Made by a program: the position numbers and the translations under genes. Positions 11,441-24,190 of a DNA stretch of 64,000 nt are shown piece by piece. The notes under the pieces were generated by a model. The model did not search any database, had not been told where the DNA came from, and saw only the letters and a program-made list of their open reading frames with translations. Source of the DNA: Saccharina japonica (Eukaryota > Sar > Phaeophyceae > Laminariales > Laminariaceae); assembly GCA_008828725.1 (NCBI GenBank), contig MEHQ01004224.1, forward strand, positions 1 through 64,000, given 5' to 3'. Numbering within the stretch: the first letter of the stretch is position 1; each line of letters begins with the position of its first letter.

Positions 11441-12334
11441 GAATTAGAGCTTAGTATGCCCCTCTCATCTAAACACGAACCGTAACCGCATAATAAGTGT
11501 AGGCACTCGTATACGAATATTGCTATTGGTACTACTGCACCGTATAATACTCGGCCCTATAATATAAGCACTATACTGCTGATATTAAATATATAGATAG
11601 GTTAATGTGATAGAAATACTCCGCTCTTCACTGATAATCTACTCTCAAACGATACTTCGCCTGCGGTGTACCGTAATGCTATTCTATGTTGAAGATACTA
11701 GTAAAACAACGCTAAGAGTCCGTGCCTAACGATTGTACTGCTGCTTCTGCGATCCTCTGTGTATTAAACTTGAAACTACTACAGTACATTGTTGCTAAAT
11801 ACCCCCCCAACCAATAGTAGGCATAGCAAAATGTGATACCTAGACCTGCGGCTCCAATCCCAACACACGCTATTTTGGTTCGCGATTCGAGTTCTTGATC
11901 TCCGGCGGCTCCTGCAGAAGGAACTTCGCATTTCTTCACCACTAAGGGGGACCACAGGTGTTTCGAGGGTTTCCGTCGGGACATCGCAGTGTTGTTTTGT
12001 AAGAATAGGGCGTGGTATTGGGGGCGGTATGAGTGTAATAGCGACTGAGCTACCAAACCGCCCAGAACGGGGTGAATGGATTTTAAACATGCATGTTGTG
12101 TTGTTTTAATATCTTGGATAGTAGATGCTGAACCGTTGACTAACGTGTGACTTGTATGTTGCACGTTGTACCTTGTACCAGGTATACTGTATCACGCATA
12201 CCTTGTCTGGGCTTTATAGGGAATCATAGTATCTGGCGAATCGTGTACAATCTCGTTGTGCCCTGTATCTTGTATCTGAGATCGGGGACGACAAGTCTCA
12301 GATCTTTGATACTACATTTCTTGAGTATGATTTC
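11441..12334. other. AT-rich stretch with no recognisable gene
   Basis: Nothing convincing. The minus ORF at 11712-12164 (150 codons) has no known domain and overlaps another ORF in a different frame. Confidence 0.4.
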
Positions 12335-15299
12335 CAGACAGGTACGTAGGGAGTAACATCATAAGCAGCACAGCTGTAAGTACATACTTGACAGGAGAAC
12401 GCAGTGACAGCAGCAGCAGCGTCGGCACAGCAATGGCAACTGCAGCAGTAGACAGGGGCGATGGCAAGAGCATAGGGGAGTAGGGATACATGTCACATCG
12501 GTCGCAATCTCGCAATCATGAAAACGATCGCAACAAGAGTGCGAATGCGTATCATCTCCACAGGAAAGGGAGATGGGGTTGACAGGAAGGTCAGAAATGC
12601 CAGAGCGGAGCTGCAGGAGGTAGGGCAATCGACGGAATGTGAGTAGGCACAGGAGACGAAAGCCAGAGGTGCCGAGGGAACGGGAAATGAGGCCCATTAT
12701 GAGAGCGGCGTGCGAAGCAACTAAGCAGAGAGCGGTGTGGGACCCAACATGAGCAGCGTGCTGAAGAAATCACTGGTGAGAGCGTCAGACTCCCGACCAC
12801 GGACAGCGGGAATGCCGCAGCAGAGGATGCGGGTGTTAAAGCGAAAGGGGGACCACGAAGCTGAGAGAAGGATGCATGATTAAGCCCCAGGCGGATGAAC
12901 CCGCGATGCATGAGATAGGTTCACAGGCGCACCGACAGCCCGCGCGTGGCACAGGGGCCAAGCCATGCACCGCCAACGCGATATCTAGAGCACCATGGGT
13001 GGGCAAACCGTCAAATCACGGGCGGGTTTAGTATAAGACGCAAGCCTGGTGAACCCGGGGGGTTATTCGGGCAGGGAACTCAGATTAGGCAGCGAGAGAG
13101 AGAGACGTGGCAGCCGACGTTCGGACGATAATGGGTGCGAGCAGGGGATACAGGTTCTAACAAAATGTCATATGGGGGAAGTGGGCTATGGGGACCAATA
13201 CCGTAGTAAGGACCAAGGAGAACATAGTAGGGGGGAAGGGGGTAGAGTTGGCAAGGAAGGGAGGACGAAGGGTAGCTAGGTGGGAAGGCAAGGGAGGCGA
13301 ACCGGAGGAGAAGGGCAGGGGACGGCTCGGTGGGCCGAGACTTAGAGGGAGCAACGACCGTGGGTGCTGGAAGGCAGGGGGGGGCGGTGTTAGGCGGAGG
13401 GGGGGGGGGGGGGGTGTTACAGGGAGGCGCAACACGGAGCCCATGAGCTTCCTGATGCACACCGAACCGGCATCATAGACGTAGACGACGGGCTTGGAGA
13501 GGACCGTATAGACGGTGATCAGGGTGTAAGGAGACCTACCGCTGTGGGGTTTTGTCAACGGGCGGAGCGAGGTTGTCGCTGTGGCACGAAGTGTTATTCG
13601 TGGCCAAAGACGGCGAGAGAGACCCCATGCTCTCCTACAATTTTGACCTGACGACGTACCCGAGGCAGGAGCAGTCCGGGAGGCGCCGGGCCGAGGGTAG
13701 GACATCGCTGTCGATAAAGGCAGGAGCGACCGCTGGAGGTTATAATCTACAGGGCAAGCGCTCTGGACGGACGAGTGCACGCGGGTGGGAACGGGCGCGC
13801 TCCACCCAAGTGGAGAAACAGCGGGGATGACCGTCCCAACGCGTGACGGAAGATATCACGCAGGCATCTGTGACCAGCAAGAGGATGGGTTAAACGGAGG
13901 CATTAGAGGAGCAACTCATGATTCGGTTTCAAACAACCAAACGGCGTAAGGGGAAACGATCCGTGTATAGACCATGGAGCTGGAGCGGAGAGTAACCACG
14001 CGGCCGACGGAGTCGGAAGGTGGGCAGCTGACGTAACAGAATGTAAATGGAGGATCGGTAAGCTGTGGCTAAGATTCTTGAGCCCGCCGCCGTGTGTTCA
14101 TTCAGAGGCTTCCGAGCAAACTTGGCGGAGGTGAGGGGGGTTGTGCAAGGGTTGGTGCCGCAAGGATCGAGTAACCGCCGCAATGTTTTGCATGTTAGGC
14201 GTAGAGGAGGGATTCAGGTCTGTGTGGAGACAGTTGGGCGATAAGCGGCAACGAAGTATATAGGATGCGGGTGCACCGCGAGCTGGCGGAGTGTTGCCTA
14301 TAGTTTAAACCATTGGGCGAACTAAGCGGTTGCCGCTGCTCTTAATGTGAGACTCCATGGAAGGACTGCACCTTAGTTCGAGCATTGGGGTGAAGAACCG
14401 AAAGTGCGTCGCAAAGTTCAAAAGAGACAAGGACCGTCTGGGTGGGCGGGCGGCGAAGATAATCGGTCACCTAACTATATAATAAGCCACGACACACTAG
14501 CTGGAGGCGGGTGGAGGTGTGGGGTGAGAGCCTATTTTCTGACCCGGTGTGTTGAATGAGGAGGCGGACTTCGTGGAAGCGCGGAGCTATGTACGGAGAC
14601 TCGGGGATGGGGAGACCTGCAGGGGCGCGGCGGAGGCGATCACGGCGACATTACGGCTGGGACACCACCTTCGCCGAGGGTTCGGCGCCAGGGTCCATCC
14701 GATTCTCCCACTCAGGCGCAGTAGAAGGGGGGACGACGAGGGGGAGGGCTGTGCAACCGGGCAGCGTACTTGGAAGCGGGGGAAGTGCACGACAACGGCA
14801 TCACACAGGTGGAATGCGCCGGGGAACGCGCACGAAATGAGGTCGCAAGTTGCCGCGCACGGCACGAGGGGGGAAGACCGCGGTAGAGACACACACCGAA
14901 CTGGCTGGGCGTGCAAGGCGGAGCTGTGCACCAAACGTGCTGTGAAGTGCGTGGCAGGGCCGCACACGGGATCGTCAAAAGAACGAGGGGAGAATTGCGC
15001 GGCGCGACCTTGAGGACAGCGTGGGAAAAATGGACGGTGGGGCCGTGCACGATTAGGGTAGAAGAGTGCTAGGTCGGGCTAAGTACGGGATGAGGGGGGA
15101 AGAAAGAGGCCCGGCTGCGCGCGTTCGGGACGGTGTGTGGGGGGGGGGGGGGGGGGACACGATAAGGCGCGACAAGCACGCAGAAACGAGTTGGCGTACG
15201 GGATAGAGCAACAAGAAGGGTCCAACGGGGGGGAGGAGGCACGTCGGCGGAATCGAGCAATGGTGCGATTGCGTAAACCAGGGAACGATGCTGAAGAGC

Positions 15300-15573
15300 G
15301 GCGCATGCCACGAGGTGCACTATGTTGTTCTCAGGTTCCTCACTTCATTATATTGGTTATAGTATAGGATATATTCCCATACCTCCCCCACAAGCATTTA
15401 GGAAACGACGAGGGAAACGAGGTTTATATACCCTATGAGCGGTGTCATCGCCCAAGTACGATAACAAAAACCGTCGCAACACAAGAGCGTACATTCCGAC
15501 GACTTGGGTGATGGAGCCCCGTTTTTCACAAACCGTATCATCCAAAAACGCTACATCTACCGTAGCACGCGTC
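15300..15573 (-). mobile_element. GACGC MITE, copy E (4-bp TSD GAGC)
   Basis: A 274-bp MITE with ends GGCGCATGCCACGAGG and, at right, CTACCGTAGCACGCGTC. It is flanked on both sides by GAGC (15296-15299 and 15574-15577). It belongs to the family with copies at 21890-22136, 41587-41836 and 53321-53590. Its orientation matches 41587 and 53321 and is opposite to 21890. No coding capacity. Confidence 0.75.
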
Positions 15574-18439
15574 GAGCGGGATCGTCCGTGACGCGTGGTC
15601 GCGGATGCCGGAAGGAGTGTGCATAGTAGCGTGAAGGAGGCGACGTAGCGAAGGTGGTCCGGGATGTGGGAGGTGAATTTCGTACACCCCGTATCAATGC
15701 TGGGCTGGTGACAAACGATTCCGGGGAACAGCAACATATCTACCCATTCGCGCTCTTGGAACATATTTCAAGGGGGCGCGTGCCGGTGGGCGTTAACTCT
15801 GGAAGTAGCGTTAAGCGAGCTGGCGTGTGGGAATTATACGCCGACAAGCACGAGAACGAAATGTGAGAGCAAGCGGCGGGCGATGGATAGACAGGGAGGG
15901 AAACTGTGGTTCCTCGCGCATGGTACGGTAGAGGTACACTTGAAAAATGCGTAAGGCTTCTCATCTGAGGTGTTGAATGTCTCACAAAAAACTGGGTTTG
16001 TGAAAATAATGTGCACATGACCTATGTCCGTTACGCAAACGATTTATATAAGGCATTCCTTGTCGGGTAGTTTAGCGGAAAACTGCTACCACCATAGTGG
16101 CGCACGTCTCCGGCGGTATTGACGGGGACGGTGCGTAACACATGCGAAATAAACCAGTGGGAGTGGTATACGGGAAATGCAAGAGAAGGATAGTCCACGA
16201 CTCGAGCTCCAGCGAGAAGCCGGAGGGGGGGGGTAGGGCTAGAGGGGCGGTCTGGGAACGAGACGTGGCACTGGGATCGTATACCCTGGCCACCATCTGA
16301 CGATTGTGGTTTTTCTAGCTTGATCGTGCAGAGGAGTTTGAAAGTGAGAGATATAGTCAATAACTCGAAAGCTGAAGGAAGCATCCCGGTTCAGAGCATG
16401 CACAGGAAAGGTTCCTTTCGTCGGGTCGAGGTGAACCCGGCAGCGGCCGTGAACGTCGGGTATGATTTTGATGACTTCTTTTTCATCGACCTGCAGCTTC
16501 AGTTAGGGTTGAAAAGGGAGGCCCGGCGGACGGAGGGTGTTGGCAAGCGCCATTCAACAGATGCAGTGGCAGGCGACTCGGGCATCGGCGACAAAACTGG
16601 CCTAAAGAGTAGCGGCCACAACTCATCTTCGTGTCGCAGAGCACACAGGAGGAGGTTTGGAACCGTGGCCAGAGATTTACACGGTAAAAGCCGTGGAACG
16701 GGGGGACGGGGAGGGCAGAGGACCCCGTTCGGGAGATTTTAAACATGGATGACATGGTATCGAGTAGGAACCAAATAGGCGAGGGTGCCTGGCTGTGGCG
16801 CAGTCACTGGGATCGATCCATCTTCAGGCCATGGGGGAGAGGGCCGAAAAGAATGAACCCTGCTGTCACACAAAAAAAACGGATTTGATCCCATAGCAAC
16901 AAGTGCTGAGGTTCGACCTGGATACCGAAAGAAAGGACGATATCACTGCCAGCCAGGAATATGAGGGAGATCTGCTGGAACTAACGATAAATAGTCCACG
17001 AGAACGCGCACGGCTACGATGCGCGAGGTACTCGTGTCGGCAGGGAAGCTGCACCATAGGGCGTATGTGATCATACCAGGGAGTGTTGGATGTGTAAGCT
17101 GCATCTGAACGAGCACAAGAAGCGGCAGGGGTGTACCGCGTGGGAAATCATCAGGAAGAGGGCGGAAGCTTAAAAGATGCTGTAGATGACGGAGGAGTTA
17201 ATGGAAGAGTACATTCAAGTGAAGATGGTGTCTACGGAGGGTCTAGTGGGAGTACGAGAGACGTTGGTCGCGCCGTCCTTGGAGAGAATCGAGCAGAACC
17301 ACAAGAGGACATGGGTTTCAGACACTTCGTTCGAGGCGGTTGGGGGGCTGTGCCTGTAGACAGGAGAAACATGGAGGTACAGCTCGTCAGAGGAGGAGAG
17401 GAGGGGGGATGGCGGGGACCCGAACGGGTTATTCATCAAGGTTCAGGATCTGATGTGGGATGGTGATGACAGTCCACATGATGATAGTGATCGGCGCGGA
17501 CAGGCCAGCGGAGGAGGTATAGAGAGTTCTGAGAAGGGGGAAAAGTTAATCGGCGGTGTAGCAGGCAATTAACTCCGGTAAGGACAAGAGAGTAGATAAA
17601 ATGGCGGGGGTGCTGAGGGTTATACGGGTAATGGGGCCGATAATAGGGTGGTTATTTCAAGGAAATTAAGTGCGGAGAGTGTAGGAAGTGCTGACCGACG
17701 AGGTAACGAGGTGAAAGGAAGCTTGAATGTAACTCAGACTAACCGGCAGAACACCCCACCGTTGCAAGCCAGGTCGATTGGGTCGTAGTAGAGGAGTCGG
17801 ATATGTGTTTGGATATTGTCCACGCCGTCACGCACTCGGACGAGTTGCGAGGTCGACTCGGAGGACGGGTGCGCAAGGTTGGTTGGGGGGTGTGCGTGGG
17901 CTGCAGGTCCGTGCGGGGGAAGGGAAATTGGTTGGGGGGAGTAGGGGGTGAACGAGTGGGGGCTGGTAGATGCGAAGCGGAGTTTATGCACTACGGCTGC
18001 GCGGATGGGAAGAATATGGAGGCGACCGTGGCGGCGAAGTAGATTGCGGTGAAAAACTACCATGATCAGTGGACTGGATAGTCACGGTCGCTTGAACACT
18101 CCAGAAGCAAGTCGATGAAAAACGAATAAAGAGGCCTCGCGTGGAGGTCGTTACCCAGACGCTGGCAGAGAGGCCTCTAACGTGGTAGATGGTCAGGGCG
18201 ATGGAGGACAGCAGCATATGCGATAGGCTTACCAGCTGTCCCTGAGGGCATCGGAACTGTTTGCAGGGAAGATAAGGGAGACTTAGCATTGTTCAGGAAA
18301 GGCGTGCAACTGGGACCGGAAAGGAGGAGGGCGGTGGACAGCGTGGAAACTCACTTCAATGGAGGCAAAGGAGACTAGGGTAGGAAAGGTGGGGTCATGA
18401 TAAGGAAGAACGGTGGACCGGGGCAGAAGGCTGAGAGGG

Positions 18440-18790
18440 GGGGGGGGCGTACTCATTTGTTGCTTGCCTCAGTCATTTGACCATTGACCACGCATCCCTT
18501 TCGAGACGGAGCACCGCTCTTACTCCTAATAGAGACACCTCCAACATTTGGGCGCTCATTACGTTGTTTCCATATATTGCAAAGAAACGTGTTACTAACC
18601 TTATCCCCTTCCTGTTTCGCCGCCTGTGGCCACCATCTATCGCCTGAGATAGCGATTGTTTTCTCGCTACTATTTAGTGTACCAAACTTCTCCATGTCAC
18701 ATGCGTCTATTTTTTTCATCACCTCCTCTAACACATCCCTTTCCTCCTTGTACCTTTCACATGCTCATACTATGTGAATTATACTCTCTA
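18440..18790 (-). other. Compositionally distinct island with a 93-codon ORF
   Basis: Within the purine-rich block this 350-bp stretch has the opposite bias, being pyrimidine-rich on plus. A minus ORF at 18453-18734 encodes a 93-residue hydrophilic peptide beginning MLEEVMKKIDACDMEKFG with no domain I recognise. The abrupt change of composition suggests a separate origin. It may be a fragment of an inserted element or a captured exon. Confidence 0.35.
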
Positions 18791-19890
18791 TGGCGTTGCC
18801 ACATGGGGACACCTGTGCATCTACTTCCCCCCCCTCCCGGCTACTGGTATACCTCCTCCTTCTCTCTGGAAAGTCCAGGTCCCCTACACGAAATCAAGAG
18901 GCTGGTGGGGGGGCTGTTCATGGACTTGTTGGAACAGCCGTTCCGAGTAGTACCGAAGCGGTATCCCGAGGTGGGGGAAGGGCACGGATGCCGTACATGA
19001 ACAGTGAGCGGGTGGAACGTGTGGATGAGAGGGCAGGCGGCGTACTGGTTAAGGGTCGGGCTGGAGGAGGTGGGGGAGAAAAGGTGCTCGCAAGGAAAGA
19101 GAGCAGTGGTGGACCTGGTACCGGGGGCGTTCGCGCTGCGCCCGGGGGGGTTAGGAGGAAACACGAGTCTGGCAGAGACGGGAGTCCAACCATGGGTGAT
19201 CCAGAGAGAGTGGTAATAAGCGTTGCAGGATTCCATAGGATACAGGAGGTCGAAATTGGCGGAGCCACTGTGGGTTTCCACGGTGCTCTGGTGGGAAGGA
19301 CAGACGAGCCGAGTAGGGCAGCCGGGCAGAGAACGAAGTGGGGCATGTCAGGGGGGTGGAAGAGAAGAGGAAGCCTGAAAACGCCACTTCCTAATGGGAT
19401 TCTAGCTGTTGAGGTTTCCTCTCGGGGCGGAGGGCGAGTCAGCCTCGTAACAATTGCCGGGATACAAGACGGGGGAGGGGGAGGACGGGGCAATACACGA
19501 GGAAGACCCGTCACAGTTTTATGGGCGAAGACGGATGGAGCGTCAAGTAACTGCAGTGAAGAAAGGATGTTTGCGTGTCGAGTAGATCGAAATATAACAA
19601 TATATAGTAACTGGAGTTTGCCGGAACGGAAATAACAATATGTAGATATATATATATATAACTGGACATCGGGGGGGAGGGGCTTCAGCAATACGTAGAT
19701 CCTTGGGGAGTCACAGCAACAGCAGCCGCACTGCTTCACGTAAATATATACTGCGCAGGAACCCGCAGTGGCAGAAGCAGCAACATCGGCACATCAGTGG
19801 CAACAGCAGCAGCAACAGGAGCAGCAGCAGCAGCAGCCGTAGTTAATAGGGTTGCTAGCAGGATCGTAGGGAAGTAGGAACAAGCACGTA

Positions 19891-20337
19891 CTGCATTAAT
19901 TGCAGCTTTGCAGAGTATGGACCATTGTAAACGTCTCACTCTGCGCGAAACATTGGGATCATGGTGCAAGGCCCTGTAGTATTGGTATACTCTGTAACGA
20001 AGGCAAGTGTTGTGCAACAACGTACAGCTTCGACCTTGTTGTTGTGATACGTACTAGACCGGGCTGCTTTACGGACACTTCTGTAGAAGAGGCGGTTGTC
20101 TAAAACCCGTGAGACATCGATTTCCACGCGATGCTGATACTTCAGTGTGGGAAGAACTTGAAAAACTGCCAACGGCGGAACACCGTGTACTACTCTCCAG
20201 GGATTTGAAGCAAGACATATAAAAAGCAGAGAGGTATTATATCCTACCATTTAAAGTTCACCAGGTACTATGGTAGGTACGTAGAGATACTGCTGTAGTG
20301 GATGGTACCGCGGGATGGTTTGCTTTTTTTTATACTA
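19891..20337. other. No recognisable gene
   Basis: Nothing convincing beyond one TACTGCTGTAG word at 20288. Confidence 0.4.
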
Positions 20338-21200
20338 TCGGTACGGCCACGATTCCGCCTGTGGCGCTAGCTCTGCATTGCCCCAAACCAATACTTAAGT
20401 ACCTGGTAACGTATAGTAGTACTCGTGTGCTGTGGGGTACCACTCTGAACGGACATGTGAGGACCCCCGGGCCGGGCGATATATACACAGTGGGCGTCCG
20501 TTATCGTCACCGAGTGTTTGGAGTCGTACATGCGTGCATTCCTGATCCTGAAAGGGGGGCTTTATTATCCCCTGGCGCGGTGGGACACCGACCACGAGCC
20601 TCAGCCAAATCGCCAAATCTGAAACCAGCCAGTGGGGTTGGGGTTTCCACACCTTGCGAGGCGGTGTCGAACGGAGGGAACTCCGTTGTCGTCCTCGGAT
20701 TGTTGGGGTTGTAGACGTATTGAAGGAATTGTGATCAGGGGGTGGGAAGTTGTCGTCCGCGGTTGCGACGGGACCTCGATGTTGTCCCGAGAGGAAATTC
20801 TCGCTGTGCACCTACTCCGTGAACCCCCGCCAACTACCAATCAGCCAGAGGGGTTTGGGGTTTCTACACCTCGCGGGGAGGTATCGACCGGGGGGGTGTC
20901 CGTTTTCGTCACGGTTTTGATGTATATGTATATGTATGGAAGCATTAATGATCCGCGTACGCGACACTGCCGTCCCCGGGTGCCGCTGGCTCAATGCGCC
21001 TCAGCCAATCAGTGATCGGGCAATAGGTATGTTGTTTCCACGCTTTGCTGCGCGGTGTCGACCCGGGGAATCGCCGCTTTTGTGCCCGATTGGTCGGACT
21101 TGTAGAGATATGGAGAGGTGTTATTTCTGATCCGGTAATGGGACCCTATCCTCCCCGGGTGTAGCGGAACCTCTATATCTCTTTTTGGCGCCACTACTAT
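20338..21200 (+). repeat. Old copy of the 225-bp repeat element
   Basis: It begins with CGGTACGGCCACG and, a few bases on, GTGGCGCTAGCT, the same head that opens the satellite at 61597. It then contains about three to four diverged units of roughly 225 bp, each with GGGTTTCCACACCTTGCG-like sequence, GGCGGTATCGAC and a CCCCGGGTG segment. The units are much more diverged than at 61.6-64 kb, and the copy ends near 21200. Confidence 0.7.
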
Positions 21201-21710
21201 AGGAAAAGACAGCGGCCTCTAGCATAGATTTGGGCAGTCAATCTGCTGCCAGCATTGTAATAAAAAATTGTATGTTTAGCTATACTCTGTGTGGCTAGAT
21301 GGCTGTCATGACTGGTTTGGGTTTGTGCTATACGGCCAACCCTCGCCGCGGCATGTGACTCGGTGTTCTGCTGCTGGTGGCACCCGCCCCCCACCCCCAT
21401 CGGGCAAGGTGGTGCTGGAGCGCTCTGGGCCGCGCTATCCAATTACAGGCGAACATAATAGCAGCATGTATTTGTTATTAAGGATGAACCAAAACAACAC
21501 CTAGAGATAGCAACATTATAGTCGAGTCCGTCTCGTATGCTGCCTCATTACTCGGTACCACGCACACTTTGTTTGCCAGGACATCCATATCATCTATTGT
21601 CACGATCGCGCTCGCTGTCCGACAGCAGTGTGCAACCCGTACAAAAACAACCGATCGGACGCATGCCACGGCGGTAGAGATGCACAACGTTTTTTTCTGA
21701 TTCTCCTTAC

Positions 21711-21823
21711 TATTACGGGAGACCATTACTAATATTATAGGTCTAAGTATCGTAAGTAATAATAAGTAAAAATATAGGTTTTGGTTTGTACCGAAGGTCC
21801 CCTATTTATGACGGCCCCCCGTA
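21711..21823. mobile_element. Tiny MITE (about 115 bp), copy 1
   Basis: Imperfect inverted ends TATTACGGGAGACCATTA and, at right, TATGACGGCCCCCCGTA, with an AT-rich middle including AAAATATAGGTTTT. The same element with better-matched ends is at 40532-40650. Both left ends are preceded by TAC. Confidence 0.65.
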
Positions 21824-21889
21824 CTCCTGTAGAAGAGTTCTACCTGGTACAGCAGTATGTATACCGTACCTCACCCGGAAACTGTACTC

Positions 21890-22136
21890 GTGCTACGGTA
21901 GAGGTAGCACGTTTTGGCTGAATCGTTTTCTGAACGATCGGGCTCCTTAACCCAAATTCATCGGACTTTCATCCTTGTGACGAATAATGTTTCAGAATTT
22001 CCTGCGGCCATGAGATTTATCATCCGGCAGCACTTTTGTTTTCCTCCAAAATCCTTTTTTTTCGGTGGGGTATGACGCTCCTTGAGTGAGGAGCTCAGAA
22101 AAAAACATATGGCGCACCTCTATCGTAGCATGCGTC
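21890..22136 (+). mobile_element. GACGC MITE, copy A (4-bp TSD ACTC)
   Basis: About 247 bp with ends GTGCTACGGTAGAGGTAGCAC and, at right, CACCTCTATCGTAGCATGCGTC. The flanks ACTC (21886-21889 and 22137-22140) are identical. A conserved interior segment reads CTGAACGATCGGGCTCC then TTAACCCAAATTC. No coding sequence. Confidence 0.8.
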
Positions 22137-22149
22137 ACTCTGGTTTTGG

Positions 22150-22440
22150 AGAAAAACAAAGGTGTGCTACGTATACCCGATGATCAGCCTCATGCATGCT
22201 ACCACCGTAGCCCAAGAAAACACTACTAAACTATTTTGCAACACAATAACTAAATTCCGAGGATTTTGGGATATAACAACCCATATAGGACTGGAGTCAC
22301 GTTTTGGGGACAAATTACTTGGAATTAGAGTGGTTTGTCCCCAAAATGGGACTGCAGTGCTAAAAGGGTCAAGGAGCCCCCCCTCATTCAGAAAAAAAAA
22401 AAAAAAAATGCTACGTACGACCTCTATCGTAGTACGCATC
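22150..22440 (-). mobile_element. Diverged relative of the GACGC MITE
   Basis: The right end CCTCTATCGTAGTACGCATC and the preceding CATTCAGAAAA match the family's end. A GCATGCTACCACCGTAG-like left end is near 22193. The middle carries a 13-bp stem, TTTTGGGGACAAA and its complement (about 22304-22346). No matched target duplication was found, so the limits are approximate. Confidence 0.4.
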
Positions 22441-22530
22441 GGAGCCCGCTGACGGGGGAGGCTGGCCCAATCAATGTGAAAATGCCACGACAAGTTGGAT
22501 CAACTCCTCCATTTCATATCGAATCGCATA

Positions 22531-22637
22531 GGGTTCGGGTTAAGGTTAGGGTTAGGGTTCGGGTCGGAGGGTCGGCTTTAGGCGTCAAGCACAAAACCCC
22601 CGTAAATATCTACTATTGAGGTCTGTCCACCCCTCAA
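22531..22637 (+). repeat. TTAGGG-containing direct repeat, unit 1
   Basis: It contains GGGTTAAGGTTAGGGTTAGGG-like telomeric sequence, then TCGGAGGGTCGG, GGCGTCAAGCACAAAA and GGTCTGTCCACCCCTC. A near-identical copy begins 320 bp downstream. Confidence 0.8.
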
Positions 22638-22852
22638 TTGTGGACAAAGCATGATAGTAGATCTTCCTAAGGTAGCTATTTAGGCACTCTGGTTGGCCAA
22701 GGGTATGTTTTACGCGGCGCAATAGACCTGGAGTATTTCCCAGCCACAGCATCCCGAGCAAACCGAGAGTCTTTCCAAGCTCACCATCCACGCCGGCCGA
22801 GTCAACCTAGAGTCTTACCAAGCACAGCATCCCAGCACTGACCACTGGCATA

Positions 22853-22956
22853 AGGTTCGGGTTAAGGTTAGGGTTAGGGTTCGGGTCGGAGGGTCGGTTT
22901 TAGGCGTCAAGCACAAAACCCCCGTAAATATCAACAATCAAGGTCTGTCCACCCCT
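22853..22956 (+). repeat. TTAGGG-containing direct repeat, unit 2
   Basis: The second copy of the 22531-22637 unit, about 95 percent identical, again starting with telomere-like repeats and ending GTCTGTCCACCCCTC. No gene lies between the two. Confidence 0.8.
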
Positions 22957-23485
22957 CTCGAATCGACGTTTGCTCGCCCCTAATTGAAAAAGCTTTATCG
23001 GTGATTCATTTTTTGCCTCGTCGTATCAACCAGAAGCAAGCGCACTTCGATTCGATAAGAAAAATGAATCGATTCGACTAAAAAAAAAACGTTTCTTCGT
23101 CAAAACGAACCCTAACACCTAACACCACCGTTTTGTGTGTGCGTACCTGTTAGATGAGAGCGATGTAGTAGCTACTGCCTGGTACGACTTAGGAAACCAG
23201 GGTTTTGGGCTTTGGGTTGTTCAGTGTCATATGTAGTACCGGTAACTTTTTTTCGCGGAGATAATATGAACCTCACGTATTTCTCTCTTGCTATATACGA
23301 CAAAACACGAACTATCAGCCGATAATGGGAATGATCAATCGTTTCGCAATGCCCCGAGGGGGAATGTTCATACCGACAATCGGTGTCATCGATCGGCTGT
23401 ACAGCGCTTTCAGAGTTTCATGTATATGTTAGGAGACCTTATCGACGGAAGAAAAGGTGCCTCGTATTCCACAAACTGAAACGTA
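22957..23485. other. No recognisable gene
   Basis: It contains ACCCTAACACCTAACACC near 23108, another telomere-like tract. Otherwise nothing can be supported. Confidence 0.4.
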
Positions 23486-24190
23486 CCGCCAATAAGAAAG
23501 TGCCCAATAGGAAACTAAAGCTCACTTTTTGGTCGAACCTAAGAATTTTTCCCTAAGAAAGAGACCTGGGTGTGACGACAAAGGTAAAAAAGAGCAACAC
23601 ACGGTCCGAGGTTCAATAAGAAACGTGGAGCAAACTGCATATATATATACTAACTGTGTATATATAACAGTCAGTGCAGTACTGTACTACTGTACCTCTT
23701 CTGGTGGCGTGTATATTTATGAATAGTACCTGGTATACTGCTTGCTGTACATTGTGGCGAGTTGGGATTATTTCATTATTTCAATTAAGTGGCAGCGCGG
23801 AGGCATACTGCTGTACGAGACGGTACGGATCGGGTTGATGGCCTGCATGATAAATGAAGTACGTACTGCATCTCGATCTCGATTCACCACGATGTGTTTC
23901 GTTTCCAACGCATTTATACCTGGCAGTTTGTTTCGGGTGGCTGCAGGTTGCAGTCTTCGTGTGACACTCCCAACACCCACCACAGCTAAGGAAACTTCGA
24001 GGCAAGGGTCATCATTTCCGAATACTGCTGTGCACCTGGAATTAAAAAGAAAACTAAAACTTCATATAAGAAAAACACGCTTCAATGCCTTCGGTGGATA
24101 ACAAACAAACGTGATACACGAAAGTGAACTGGCCGTGAGCCACAAGTAATGATCTGAGGCTCACTCCAAATAGGATTTTCTTATTGGCGG
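23486..24190. mobile_element. TIR element with CCGCCAATAAGAAA ends
   Basis: Left end CCGCCAATAAGAAA (23486-23499) is matched by its inverse ending TTCTTATTGGCGG at 24190. Just inside, AGCTCACTTTTTGG at left and GGCTCACTCCAAAT at right are less exact. About 705 bp, with no transposase recognised. The target duplication is unclear. Confidence 0.55.

Larger units (their letters stand above)
12335..19890. other. Purine-rich block bounded by weak direct repeats; possible old element
   Basis: About 7.5 kb in which the plus strand is strongly enriched in G and A, with G runs of 16 (13399-13414) and 18 (15139-15156) bases. The borders share similar sequence in direct orientation: near 12386-12485 and 19743-19880 both read CAGGARMMCGCAGTG, then a CAG-rich stretch, CGGCACA, GGCAACWGCAGCAG and GGGAGTAGG-like sequence. 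These could be decayed LTRs of a large broken retroelement, but no reverse transcriptase or integrase signature was seen on either strand. ORFs here are low-complexity by-products of the purine bias. A MITE (15300-15573) and a different-composition island (18440-18790) lie within it. Confidence 0.4.

Noticed and set aside
13157-13780. 207-codon minus ORF with proline-rich half
   Set aside because: The proline run is the complement of the 16-base G run and surrounding G-rich DNA.
18790-19635. 281-codon plus ORF, Gly/Arg-rich, with a 273-codon Pro-rich ORF opposite
   Set aside because: Both reflect the purine/pyrimidine strand bias; no known motifs in either.
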